A DNA stretch of 64,000 nt. Origin: UBA5614 sp963667535. Lineage in GTDB: Bacteria > Cloacimonadota > Cloacimonadia > Cloacimonadales > Cloacimonadaceae. Below, piece by piece: positions 25,885 through 33,942 of the stretch. A program made the translations under genes and the position numbers. The stretch covers positions 1,240,001 to 1,304,000 of the forward strand of contig CAXXDU010000002.1 in the NCBI GenBank assembly GCA_963667535.2, written 5' to 3'. The notes under the pieces were generated by a model that did no database searches, was not told the origin of the DNA, and worked only from the letters and a program-made list of their open reading frames with translations. Each line of letters begins with the position of its first letter. Position 1 is the first letter of the stretch.

Positions 25885-26405
25885 AACCCCTTGCGGGTGA
25901 CATAAATAAAAATTTGGAGACGCAATGCCGACGTCATATTGTCACATGGCTGCACATATTGTGTTTTCAACTAAAAACCGGTATAAATTCCTAACGGGTG
26001 AAAAACGCCTTGAAATGCACAAATACATTTGCGGTATAATCAAAAACCACAAAGGTCACCCCATAATAATAAATGGAATTGATGACCATATTCACATATT
26101 ATGCACATTGCCCAAGGAAATGTCCATTGCTCAATTCGTTCAAACCCTAAAATCAAATTCCAGCAAATGGTTCTCCGCTACACATAATCCCAAATTTGCC
26201 TGGCAAACCGGTTACGGAGCCTTTGCCGTTAGTAAATCTATGCAAAACAAAGTGGAAATATATATAGACAATCAGGAAGCACATCACAAAGATACCACCT
26301 TTGAAGATGAATTCCGCAAATTGGTGGAAAGCCATGGTTTGGTGTATGATAAAACGCATGATTCGGAATGATTTATGTGTTTGAATATGTCACCCGCAAG
26401 GGGTT
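25885..26405 (+). mobile_element. RAYT / IS200-like element bounded by perfect 20-nt inverted repeats
   Basis: The transposase gene is bracketed by aaccccttgcgggtgacata (25885-25904) and its exact reverse complement (26386-26405). Each end can fold a small hairpin (CCCC-TTGC-GGG) followed by GTGACAT, the same design as the neighbouring REP units (CCTC-GTA-GAGG-GTGACAT). The element is about 520 bp. It looks like a single-gene REP-associated transposase unit rather than a classical DDE insertion sequence. Confidence 0.75.
25925..26371 (+). CDS. REP-associated tyrosine transposase (RAYT, Y1/IS200-like HUH nuclease)
   Basis: A 148-aa single-strand DNA nuclease of the Y1 transposase fold. The metal-binding HUH pair is H55-I-H57 in GIDDHIHIL and the likely nucleophile is Y113 in EIYIDNQEAHH, matching the RAYT/TnpA-REP signature YIxNQ. 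The N-terminal strand HIVFSTKNRYKFL is also family-typical. The length is complete and all key residues are present, so it may be active. The start ATG follows ttggagacgca. Family members recognise and nick REP hairpins at a GTG(A/G)-type tetranucleotide; GTGACAT or GTGAAAT sits beside each hairpin here. GC content looks similar to neighbours. Confidence 0.88.
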   Translation: MPTSYCHMAAHIVFSTKNRYKFLTGEKRLEMHKYICGIIKNHKGHPIIINGIDDHIHILCTLPKEMSIAQFVQTLKSNSSKWFSATHNPKFAWQTGYGAFAVSKSMQNKVEIYIDNQEAHHKDTTFEDEFRKLVESHGLVYDKTHDSE

Positions 26406-26427
26406 TGGTTGTTATGGGTAATGTGTT

Positions 26428-26534
26428 CCTGAGGTTTCCACCTCAGGCTAAGACATATCACCTCTGCGAGGTTTAGATGAACAGAAGATTAATTGGCTTC
26501 CGCCTCAGGCTAAGGGATTTCACCTCTGCGAGGT
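26428..26534 (-). repeat. REP-like units in inverted orientation (two copies)
   Basis: Unit 26428-26472 is complete and is the reverse complement of the left-hand REP type: CCTGAGG..CCTCAGG hairpin, GCTAAG, then CACCTC-TGC-GAGGT. Unit about 26496-26534 keeps the CACCTCTGCGAGGT hairpin and GCTAAGGG, but the outer arm of the first hairpin has decayed. Confidence 0.8.
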
Positions 26535-26555
26535 ATGGATTAATAAATGATTAGT

Positions 26556-26749
26556 TGTATCCAACTACATGGTTATCACTATAACAAAGCAGATTTGATA
26601 TATGCCAGGCAAGACTATGCCCAGGACAAAGAGTAAATCAACAAGCCCTGGAACTTGCAAAAGAGCTGAACAAACAAGCTCTGGTAGATGTGTGCAATAG
26701 ATTAAATGAGAAGATATATAGTTCTATTGCAAATGGACACATAAGATAA
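26556..26749 (+). pseudogene. Relic of a cyclase-TPR gene 3' end
   Basis: In one frame 26568-26633 reads HGYHYNKADLIYARQDYAQD and then KE followed by a stop; one frame over, from 26639, it reads QQALELAKELNKQALVDVC and on to NRLNEKI before TAA at 26747-26749. These line up with the end of the intact cyclase protein (GYLYTKAIILYELKDYKQAT and QPALEMAKQQKKQQMIDAC, then NELSEKI). The fragment is therefore the frameshifted tail of a paralogue, cut off upstream by the REP/RAYT patch. No start or ribosome site is present. Confidence 0.75.
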
Positions 26750-26753
26750 GACT

Positions 26754-26779
26754 GTCATCCCTGCGAAAGCGGGAATCTT
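26754..26779 (+). repeat. Dispersed GTCATCCCTGCGAAAGCGGGAATC palindrome
   Basis: The sequence GTCATCCCTGCGAAAGCGGG then AATCTT can form a TCCC(T)GC-GAAA-GCGGGA hairpin. It belongs to the same repeat type as the copy read in frame in the cyclase gene (24517-24543). Confidence 0.65.
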
Positions 26780-26814
26780 AATATATGAAAATGAATCCCT
26801 TCAAGGAGTTTGAA

Positions 26815-29800
26815 ATGAATTATTACGGAATTAAAACAACCTGGTGCAAATTATTACTGTTTAGTCTTTTCTTATTCAGTTGTTCTCATAATTTGTTTGC
26901 AGAGTTTACACAAATTTCAAATGGCTTTTCAGGATATGTGACTTATTTTGATTATGATAATGACGGGGATTTAGACATCTTGAATAGCGGTGATGATGGA
27001 ATATACACATTTTCAATAATTTACAACAACACCAATGGTGTTTATTCTGATACAGGTATTAGATTAGATAGTGTTTATCATCCATATCAAGGCCTAATTA
27101 CAGGGATAAATGGGCCAGCTATTTGTGGAGATGTTGATAATGATGGTGACTTAGACGTTATTATTACTGGAGAAGTACATGGATGGGGTTACAGATCTAA
27201 AGAATCTTGCTTGTTTCGGAATAATGGGAGTTCTTTTATATATGATGGATATGCTTGGTTTAATAATAACTATTATTGTGAGAATTCATCTATAGCACTT
27301 TGTGATATTGATAATGATGGTGATTTGGATGTGATAAAATCTGGATCTGGTGCAAATATGATTCCAATGATGGAATCAACAGTGATTTATCAAAACAATA
27401 ATGGCATATTTGCTGAATATTCTCGACTTGATGATATTAATTCTTATTTAGATTGTGGAGATTTTGATAACGATGGAGATATGGATATTGCAATTTCAGG
27501 GGAATCTTACTATACTGATGAATATGGTGATCATATAAATGCAATTTCCAAAATATATAGAAATGATAATGGAACGTTTATAGATGTAGAGGCAGGACTT
27601 AATACAGTTGAAAGGAACGATGTAGAATGGGGCGATTATGATAACGATGGTTTATTGGATCTTATTATGACTTGTTATTCAGGGACATCATTATATCATA
27701 ATAATGGGAATAGTAATTTTACACTTGTTAATGCAGGGTTATCAAGTGTTTCTGCTTATAGCGTTGCTTGGGGTGATTATGATTGCGACGGCTTGATTGA
27801 TATCCTATTTGGAAACTATTCCGAAGCAAAGATTTATCACAATAACGGGAATGGCACATTTACTTTTGTTAATGCCGGTTTGGCAGCTAATTCAATTAAT
27901 GCAACATGGGGAAACTATGACAATGATGGGGACGTAGATATTTTTTTAGGAAACGCAATTGTCTTTCGAAATGATAATATAACAAACAATCCTCCCAGTT
28001 CCCCATCACTATCTTATAATCCTCAAACATCAACCTTTAATGCATGCGGGTCAATTGATGATACTACCCCATTGGGTGGAATTGGATATGCCCTTAGGAT
28101 AGGGACAGTTTCTGATGGTGTAGATTATTTGTCACCAATGGCAGACTTAATCACAGGCAATAGAAGAATCAAGTCACACGGAAAGAAAGAACTAGGTTCC
28201 TATGAGCTAAAACCACAACAAACATATTATGCTTCTGCTCAGGCTATAGATAATAGCTTTGTTGGATCTTTTTTTAGCCCTGAGATATCCTTTACTACTC
28301 CATCTCTCCAAATTATATATCCAAATGGCGGAGAATCATTGGTGAGTGGCAGAACATCATATATTAGATGGGCAATAAATACCGTTAAATATTTGAAATT
28401 GAAATTTTCGACGGATGATGGTCAAAATTGGGTAAACGTTACAGCAGCCCAGGTCCCGAGTTCTCCAGGATTTTATTATTATACTGTACCCATTGCCAAC
28501 AGTACTCAGTGCAGGATGAGGATACTCTGGGCTAAGGATAGTGTTTATTACGATGACAGCGACCAGGTATTTACTGTTTCGTCCAATTCATCTGAGCCAA
28601 CGATTGCTGTAACTTATCCAACTGCATCGAGTATTAACGTAACTCCGGGACAAGCGATAAACATAACCTGGACAGGTACTAATTTGTCATCAGTATCAAT
28701 AGATTATACCACTAATAATGGCTTATCCTGGAATACAATAGTACAAAACAGACCGGTTGCTTTATCACCATACTCATGGACAATCCCTGACAGCTTAACC
28801 AGTCAAGCCAGGATAAGAGTACGCAAGGCGGATAATGCTAACTATTATGATATTTCGGATAATCCTTTTACTATCTGCAAAGTTACAGTTCTTTCTCCGA
28901 ATGGAGGAGAAGTGCTGACCGGAGATTATTCAGGAGTGGCAACTGTACCCATCAACTGGACCGCTCCCTACGTAGGAACTGTGAACTTGTATTATTCAAC
29001 CAATAACGGTACAAACTGGACATCGATAACATCTGTGGCTGGCTCATTGGGAACTTACAACTGGACTTTACCGGCAGTGGAGTTTACCACCTGCCGGGTG
29101 AAGGTGTCGCATTCCAGCGCTTCCTTTATCAGCGATATCAGTAATGCTGTCTTTACTTTGAGAGTGCCGGTCAAATTTGTTAATGTCAATGGCGGAGGCT
29201 TTGTTAATAACAACTGCAACTACACTCTGCGTTGGAAGAATATAGACATTGCTCCTGCTACCCAAGTGCATCTGGAGTACTCTACAAATATAAGCGGTTG
29301 GACAAGAGCAAATGCTACTGCAATTCCTGTTACATCGTTAAGTCATACAGTTTTTTTAAATTTGGGCACGGCAACTCAGGTCTGGTTCAGGATGGCAGAG
29401 ACTGGCACTAATAGAATAATTGCCAAGTCAGCAACGTCGATGACCGTTACCGGCAAGACTTTGCATATATCCACACCTGCAATTGGTGAAGGACTGGCAG
29501 TGGATAGCTATACAACTATAACCTGGACAGCCGATGGCTGTACTAACTTAAATATAGACTACACGACAGACTTTGGAGTTACATGGACGCAGATTGGCAC
29601 CAATGTACCCTCAGCTCAAGGCAGCTTCGTCTGGTTAGTTCCCAATACCACTTCCACCCAATGCCGTATAAGATTGCGGGATACCACCTATTCCTATATG
29701 AATATTGAGAGTGATGGTGAGTTTACTATTATGGCGATTACGCTGATAGCTTCCTTCTATGGAGCGCCGACCAGCGGAGTTTCGGATCTGGTGGTAAGCT

Positions 29801-32800
29801 TCCATGACCAGTCCATCGGCTATATCTCAAGCTGGGCGTGGGACTTTGATAATAATGGTACAACTGATTCCAATTTGCAAAACCCAACCTGGACTTACCG
29901 CAAGGCAGGCTTTTACTCAGTAAAATTAACTGTCTGGGATGGACCCACCAGTGTAACCATGACCCGCAATAACTACATTTATGTCATGCCGATGGTAGCA
30001 GATTTCCTCGCCAGTGATACAGGTGGTTATGTTCCTTTTACTACTCAATTCACCGATATGACGCCCAGTGATATCACAGACTGGCAGTGGGACTTTGATA
30101 ATGACGGAGTTACGGATAGTGAAGCACAAAATCCCTTTTGGACATATCTCTTTCCGGGGACATATACAGTGAAGCAAACCGTCAGCAATGGCTATGATAC
30201 CGATATCGAAACCAAGACAGGCTATATTACTGTTACACTCAACCCGACCCTCACACACTATGTACCGAGTCAGTACTCCACGATTCAGGCAGCTATCGAC
30301 CATTGTGTGGATGGTGACTATATCATCGTTTCAGATGGTACTTATTATGAAAACATTGTGATAGAAGGTAAGAGCATTACTATTGCCAGTAATTACCTGG
30401 TAGACAGCGATTCAACTCACATTGGCAATACAATCATAGATGGCGGGCAGTCTGATAATCCGGATGAAGGCAGTGTTATCACCATGCTGCCGGGTACAAG
30501 CAGAACGGAACCGACTCCCTATGTCATTGGCTTTACCATAAAGAATGGCACAGGCCGCAGGATTTTGCAGAATATTGGTGGAAATACCGTTGAGAAGCGG
30601 GTAGGTGGTGGAGTTTATATTAAGCAAAGTAATCCTGTGTTTATCCGTAATCATGTCGTGGATAATGAAGCAGAGGATGAAGGTGGTGGCAGTTATGCCT
30701 TCCAGAGCATACCCAATCTGGGCGGATTGGTAAATGTGGGAGTAGGCATAGTGAATCCCGGTGGTAATAAATTCCTGAGAAACCACTCGGACATTGGTAA
30801 TGACATCTATATCTATGTCAGTATATCCAGAGAAGCTATCCAACTCAACAACTGCAGTTTTGAAGTATTCAGCAGTGCTGATACAACTTTGTCCAACTAC
30901 TGGGCAAACTCAGCAAGTCCGCTTAGTTTTGCCGGCAGTTCAGGTTTAAAAGATGTGATTTCCTCTGATATTTATGTATCGACTGATGGTAGTGACAATA
31001 ATACAGGTTTAAGCACAGGCAGTCCCTTTAAGACAGTTGACTATGCTCTGAGCAGAGCTTTTGGGACTGATGAGAATCCAATCACCATCCATATAGCGCC
31101 GGGAACTTATTCTCCATCTTTGACAGGTGAGAAGTATCCCTTGCAGATGGTGAAGTATGTTTCACTGCAAGGCAGTGGACAGGATGAAACCTATCTGGAT
31201 GCTGAAGCTACGGTAGAAAGTCCCAAGCGCGTGATAGCCATGGACAGATGCACAGGAGTGAATATATCTGACCTGACTGTGATGGGTGGCTTTGTCACCC
31301 TGAGCAAGAACTATAATGGGGGCGGGATAGGTATTCTGGATTCAGATTTGACGGCTGAACATCTGCAAATAGTCAATAACAGTGCAGCGGGGGACGGAGC
31401 GGGTATTTATGCCAATAACTCCACAGTCACAATAGACAGCACAAAGATAGAAGGCAACTCCACTCTGGGTTCAGGCGGTGGACTATGCTCTATTGCCACC
31501 AATCTTTCTTTCCAAAACGGCTATATCAGTAATAACTCCTCCAGTAAAAACGGCGCAGGTGTCTTTATTGATAATGGCATAATAGAACTAAAAGGCTGTG
31601 AGATTATCTCCAATAATGCTACCGGTATCCAGAGCAAAGGTGGCGGGATTTGTTTATCCACAACAAGCAATGCCCTAATCGAAGCAAACAAAATCAAGAG
31701 CAATAATGCTGATAACGGTGCCGGGATATACTTACAGTCAAATACAAGTATCAAACTCAAACGCAATGATATCAGTAATAACCTGGCTGATTATAACGGG
31801 GGCGGCATCTATACTATAACCACCACAGGCAACCTGACCAATAACCTGATAGCCAATAACACTGCCACTCAGCGGGGCGGCGGGATATATACTTACAGCT
31901 CACCAACGCAGATTAACAATACCATTGCCAATAACAGAGCAACTCTGCAAGGTGGAGGCATTTATATCAATAACTGTTCACCTGCATCAGAGAACACTAT
32001 TTGGTGGGGTAATACAGCCGGCAATACCAATGGCGGAAATCAGGTCTATCTTTATAACAATAGCTCAGCTCCGGACTTTAGTTATTGCGACATTCAGGGT
32101 GGAAGCAATGCCTTTGGGTTATCTTCCGGTACTACTATGCATGTAATTTATGCCAATAACATAGACAGTAATCCGCTCTTTACCAATCCCACCGGTTGGA
32201 CAGGTATGAATCACGAAACTTATACCGCAGACTATAGTATAACTGATACATCTCCCTGCGTGGACACTGGAGACCCTGATACAGAAACAACAAACTTCCC
32301 GTTTGACCTGATTGGCAATCCCCGTAAAGATAACAACCTGATAGACATGGGAGCTTATGAGCTGATACATTACTTCGGAGCTAGAGTGGAAGCCAATCCG
32401 GCAAGCATCGACTTTGGCAGAATCAATATCAACAGCTCTGAAGCAACAAGGCAAATAGTCATAACCAATACCGGTAATCTGCCTTTAAGAATAAGCAATA
32501 TCGCTTTTGAGTATTCCAACACCAGCTTCGACTGGACATACAATCATCTGAACGAAGATATCGAGCCTGGACTTACCGATACAATCGAAGTTAGCTTTAA
32601 CCCAAGCAATGTGGGAAACAATACAAATACACTGCTGATATCCAATAACTCACTGAATCATATCATTCTGAATGTGGAGCTCAAAGGCACAGGCATAGAT
32701 GCCTGTACTTCGACCCCGGGCAACGCCAGATTATCCATTTTCGGCAATGATGTATACCTATCATGGAACCCTGTTTTATCGGATTCTTTGGGAAATCCCT

Positions 32801-33078
32801 TTTCGCCGGGGGGGTATATTGTGCTTTACAGCGAAAACGCAGACTCAAATAGTGACAACTACTTTTACTTGTCTTTTGTGGAGGATACATTATTTGTTCA
32901 TACCCGTGTAGCAGAATACCGTACAAAAATGTTCTATAAAATTGTTGCTGTTGATGCTGCGACCAGACTGTATATAAGGCAATTTGATAATAGTCTTTTG
33001 AGAAATGAAAAGATAATCTGGAAGATTATCAAGTCTGCGATAATGACAAAGAAATTCAAGCAGGATTTAGAATTTTAG
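26815..33078 (+). CDS. Giant secreted VCBS/PKD/beta-helix surface protein
   Basis: About 2087 aa, starting at ATG 26815, 6 bases after AGGAG; an upstream in-frame ATG at 26785 lacks a ribosome site. A signal peptide ends near CSHNLFA. Modules: seven VCBS/FG-GAP-type calcium-binding repeats at residues about 45-370 (DYDNDGDLDI, DVDNDGDLDV, DFDNDGDMDI); about five immunoglobulin-like repeats at about 500-980 (YPNGGE...W...YSTNNGTNW); two PKD domains at about 985-1140 (WAWDFDNNGTTD, WQWDFDNDGVTD); right-handed beta-helix segments at about 1150-1760, including a DUF1565-like start (IYVSTDGSDNNTGLSTGSPF) with many NN-GGG turns; a HYDIN/ASPM-like sandwich at about 1860-1960; and a final FnIII-like domain. 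The fold set suggests a surface adhesin or polysaccharide-binding protein. No sorting domain was recognised. Confidence 0.85.
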   Translation: MNYYGIKTTWCKLLLFSLFLFSCSHNLFAEFTQISNGFSGYVTYFDYDNDGDLDILNSGDDGIYTFSIIYNNTNGVYSDTGIRLDSVYHPYQGLITGINGPAICGDVDNDGDLDVIITGEVHGWGYRSKESCLFRNNGSSFIYDGYAWFNNNYYCENSSIALCDIDNDGDLDVIKSGSGANMIPMMESTVIYQNNNGIFAEYSRLDDINSYLDCGDFDNDGDMDIAISGESYYTDEYGDHINAISKIYRNDNGTFIDVEAGLNTVERNDVEWGDYDNDGLLDLIMTCYSGTSLYHNNGNSNFTLVNAGLSSVSAYSVAWGDYDCDGLIDILFGNYSEAKIYHNNGNGTFTFVNAGLAANSINATWGNYDNDGDVDIFLGNAIVFRNDNITNNPPSSPSLSYNPQTSTFNACGSIDDTTPLGGIGYALRIGTVSDGVDYLSPMADLITGNRRIKSHGKKELGSYELKPQQTYYASAQAIDNSFVGSFFSPEISFTTPSLQIIYPNGGESLVSGRTSYIRWAINTVKYLKLKFSTDDGQNWVNVTAAQVPSSPGFYYYTVPIANSTQCRMRILWAKDSVYYDDSDQVFTVSSNSSEPTIAVTYPTASSINVTPGQAINITWTGTNLSSVSIDYTTNNGLSWNTIVQNRPVALSPYSWTIPDSLTSQARIRVRKADNANYYDISDNPFTICKVTVLSPNGGEVLTGDYSGVATVPINWTAPYVGTVNLYYSTNNGTNWTSITSVAGSLGTYNWTLPAVEFTTCRVKVSHSSASFISDISNAVFTLRVPVKFVNVNGGGFVNNNCNYTLRWKNIDIAPATQVHLEYSTNISGWTRANATAIPVTSLSHTVFLNLGTATQVWFRMAETGTNRIIAKSATSMTVTGKTLHISTPAIGEGLAVDSYTTITWTADGCTNLNIDYTTDFGVTWTQIGTNVPSAQGSFVWLVPNTTSTQCRIRLRDTTYSYMNIESDGEFTIMAITLIASFYGAPTSGVSDLVVSFHDQSIGYISSWAWDFDNNGTTDSNLQNPTWTYRKAGFYSVKLTVWDGPTSVTMTRNNYIYVMPMVADFLASDTGGYVPFTTQFTDMTPSDITDWQWDFDNDGVTDSEAQNPFWTYLFPGTYTVKQTVSNGYDTDIETKTGYITVTLNPTLTHYVPSQYSTIQAAIDHCVDGDYIIVSDGTYYENIVIEGKSITIASNYLVDSDSTHIGNTIIDGGQSDNPDEGSVITMLPGTSRTEPTPYVIGFTIKNGTGRRILQNIGGNTVEKRVGGGVYIKQSNPVFIRNHVVDNEAEDEGGGSYAFQSIPNLGGLVNVGVGIVNPGGNKFLRNHSDIGNDIYIYVSISREAIQLNNCSFEVFSSADTTLSNYWANSASPLSFAGSSGLKDVISSDIYVSTDGSDNNTGLSTGSPFKTVDYALSRAFGTDENPITIHIAPGTYSPSLTGEKYPLQMVKYVSLQGSGQDETYLDAEATVESPKRVIAMDRCTGVNISDLTVMGGFVTLSKNYNGGGIGILDSDLTAEHLQIVNNSAAGDGAGIYANNSTVTIDSTKIEGNSTLGSGGGLCSIATNLSFQNGYISNNSSSKNGAGVFIDNGIIELKGCEIISNNATGIQSKGGGICLSTTSNALIEANKIKSNNADNGAGIYLQSNTSIKLKRNDISNNLADYNGGGIYTITTTGNLTNNLIANNTATQRGGGIYTYSSPTQINNTIANNRATLQGGGIYINNCSPASENTIWWGNTAGNTNGGNQVYLYNNSSAPDFSYCDIQGGSNAFGLSSGTTMHVIYANNIDSNPLFTNPTGWTGMNHETYTADYSITDTSPCVDTGDPDTETTNFPFDLIGNPRKDNNLIDMGAYELIHYFGARVEANPASIDFGRININSSEATRQIVITNTGNLPLRISNIAFEYSNTSFDWTYNHLNEDIEPGLTDTIEVSFNPSNVGNNTNTLLISNNSLNHIILNVELKGTGIDACTSTPGNARLSIFGNDVYLSWNPVLSDSLGNPFSPGGYIVLYSENADSNSDNYFYLSFVEDTLFVHTRVAEYRTKMFYKIVAVDAATRLYIRQFDNSLLRNEKIIWKIIKSAIMTKKFKQDLEF

Positions 33079-33106
33079 ATGTATTAAAGAGAAATAGGAG
33101 ATAAAT

Positions 33107-33790
33107 ATGTTATTCTGGGGAGACCCGACCTTTATATTGTTGATTCCGGTTGTGATATTAGCTTTTTATGCCCAGGCGAGGGTGAAGGGAAATTTTAAAA
33201 AGTACTTAAAGGTGCAAAGCTCGGTTAAGATGACCGGAGCAGACGTAGCCAGAACTATTCTCAGTAGAAATGGTTTAACAGACGTAAATGTATTACCGAT
33301 AGAAGGAGTGCTGACAGACAATTATGACCCGAGGAGCAGAGAAGTGCATCTATCAAAAGATGTTTTCTATGGGGATTCAGTATCTTCCGTAGCAATAGCA
33401 GCACACGAATGTGGTCATGCCTTGCAGCATGCTACTAATTACTCTCCGCTAAAAATCAGAGCCAGTATTTTGCCTGTCGCCGGGATAGGGTCCTGGCTCG
33501 CATTTCCACTTTTTATTATAGGTTTGATATTTTCTATGCCTCCTTTAATGGACTTTGGCATAATCTTGTTTAGTGCAGCTCTGTTATTCCATTTGGTTAC
33601 ACTGCCGGTAGAATATAATGCTTCTCAAAGAGCATTTGAGCAGCTTGACGACAGAATAATAATCTACAAAGATGAAATGAAGGGAGCCAGAAAAGTACTC
33701 AACGCTGCGGCTTTGACATATGTGGCAGCGACTTTGATGGCATTGGTTAATTTGCTCAGGCTGATTATACTTCGAAGTTCCAGAGACTAA
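33107..33790 (+). CDS. Membrane zinc metallopeptidase (Zn_peptidase_2 / YugP family)
   Basis: A 227-aa inner-membrane protein. The gluzincin motif HECGHALQH (HExxH) lies near residue 101, with a nearby third-ligand region further on, typical of the neutral zinc metallopeptidase family PF04298. Hydrophobic segments lie at residues 1-20 (LLIPVVILAFYAQARV), about 125-175 (GSWLAFPLFIIGLIFSMP, FGIILFSAALLFHLV) and the C-terminus (YVAATLMALVNLLRLIIL). The substrate is unknown. It begins after aataggagataaat and sits 28 bases after the giant surface protein gene, so the two may share a transcript. Confidence 0.87.
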   Translation: MLFWGDPTFILLIPVVILAFYAQARVKGNFKKYLKVQSSVKMTGADVARTILSRNGLTDVNVLPIEGVLTDNYDPRSREVHLSKDVFYGDSVSSVAIAAHECGHALQHATNYSPLKIRASILPVAGIGSWLAFPLFIIGLIFSMPPLMDFGIILFSAALLFHLVTLPVEYNASQRAFEQLDDRIIIYKDEMKGARKVLNAAALTYVAATLMALVNLLRLIILRSSRD

Positions 33791-33942
33791 TAGCACAAAC
33801 CCCTGACTTGATATATGCTAAAAAAGACAAAAAAAAATAGTCGAATTTGGTTTGACAGAATTCAGATGGTTATACTTTGTTACATAGAGAGAACTAAAAA
33901 CGTCATGATATATTAGTGTTTCCTCAGGAAGAGGTTGAATAA

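Larger units (their letters stand above)
25327..25924. other. 600-base repeat-rich intergenic region upstream of the RAYT
   Basis: It holds copy 2 of the variable-core hairpin repeat (25399-25548), an 88-bp-period tandem REP-like array (25642-25862) and the left end of the RAYT element (from 25885). No protein-coding gene was recognised; the minus-strand frame at 25396-25614 is a by-product of the repeat. Confidence 0.75.
26372..26814. other. Repeat- and relic-rich intergenic region downstream of the RAYT
   Basis: It contains the right end of the RAYT element, two inverted REP units (26428-26534), a frameshifted cyclase-TPR tail (26556-26749), a GTCATCCCTGCGAAAGCGGG repeat (26754-26779) and the ribosome site AGGAG (26804-26808) of the next gene. 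No intact gene. Confidence 0.75.

Noticed and set aside
33852..33871. Promoter for dnaE from TTGACA and TATACT
   Set aside because: The spacer is about 13 bases, too short for a sigma-70 promoter.
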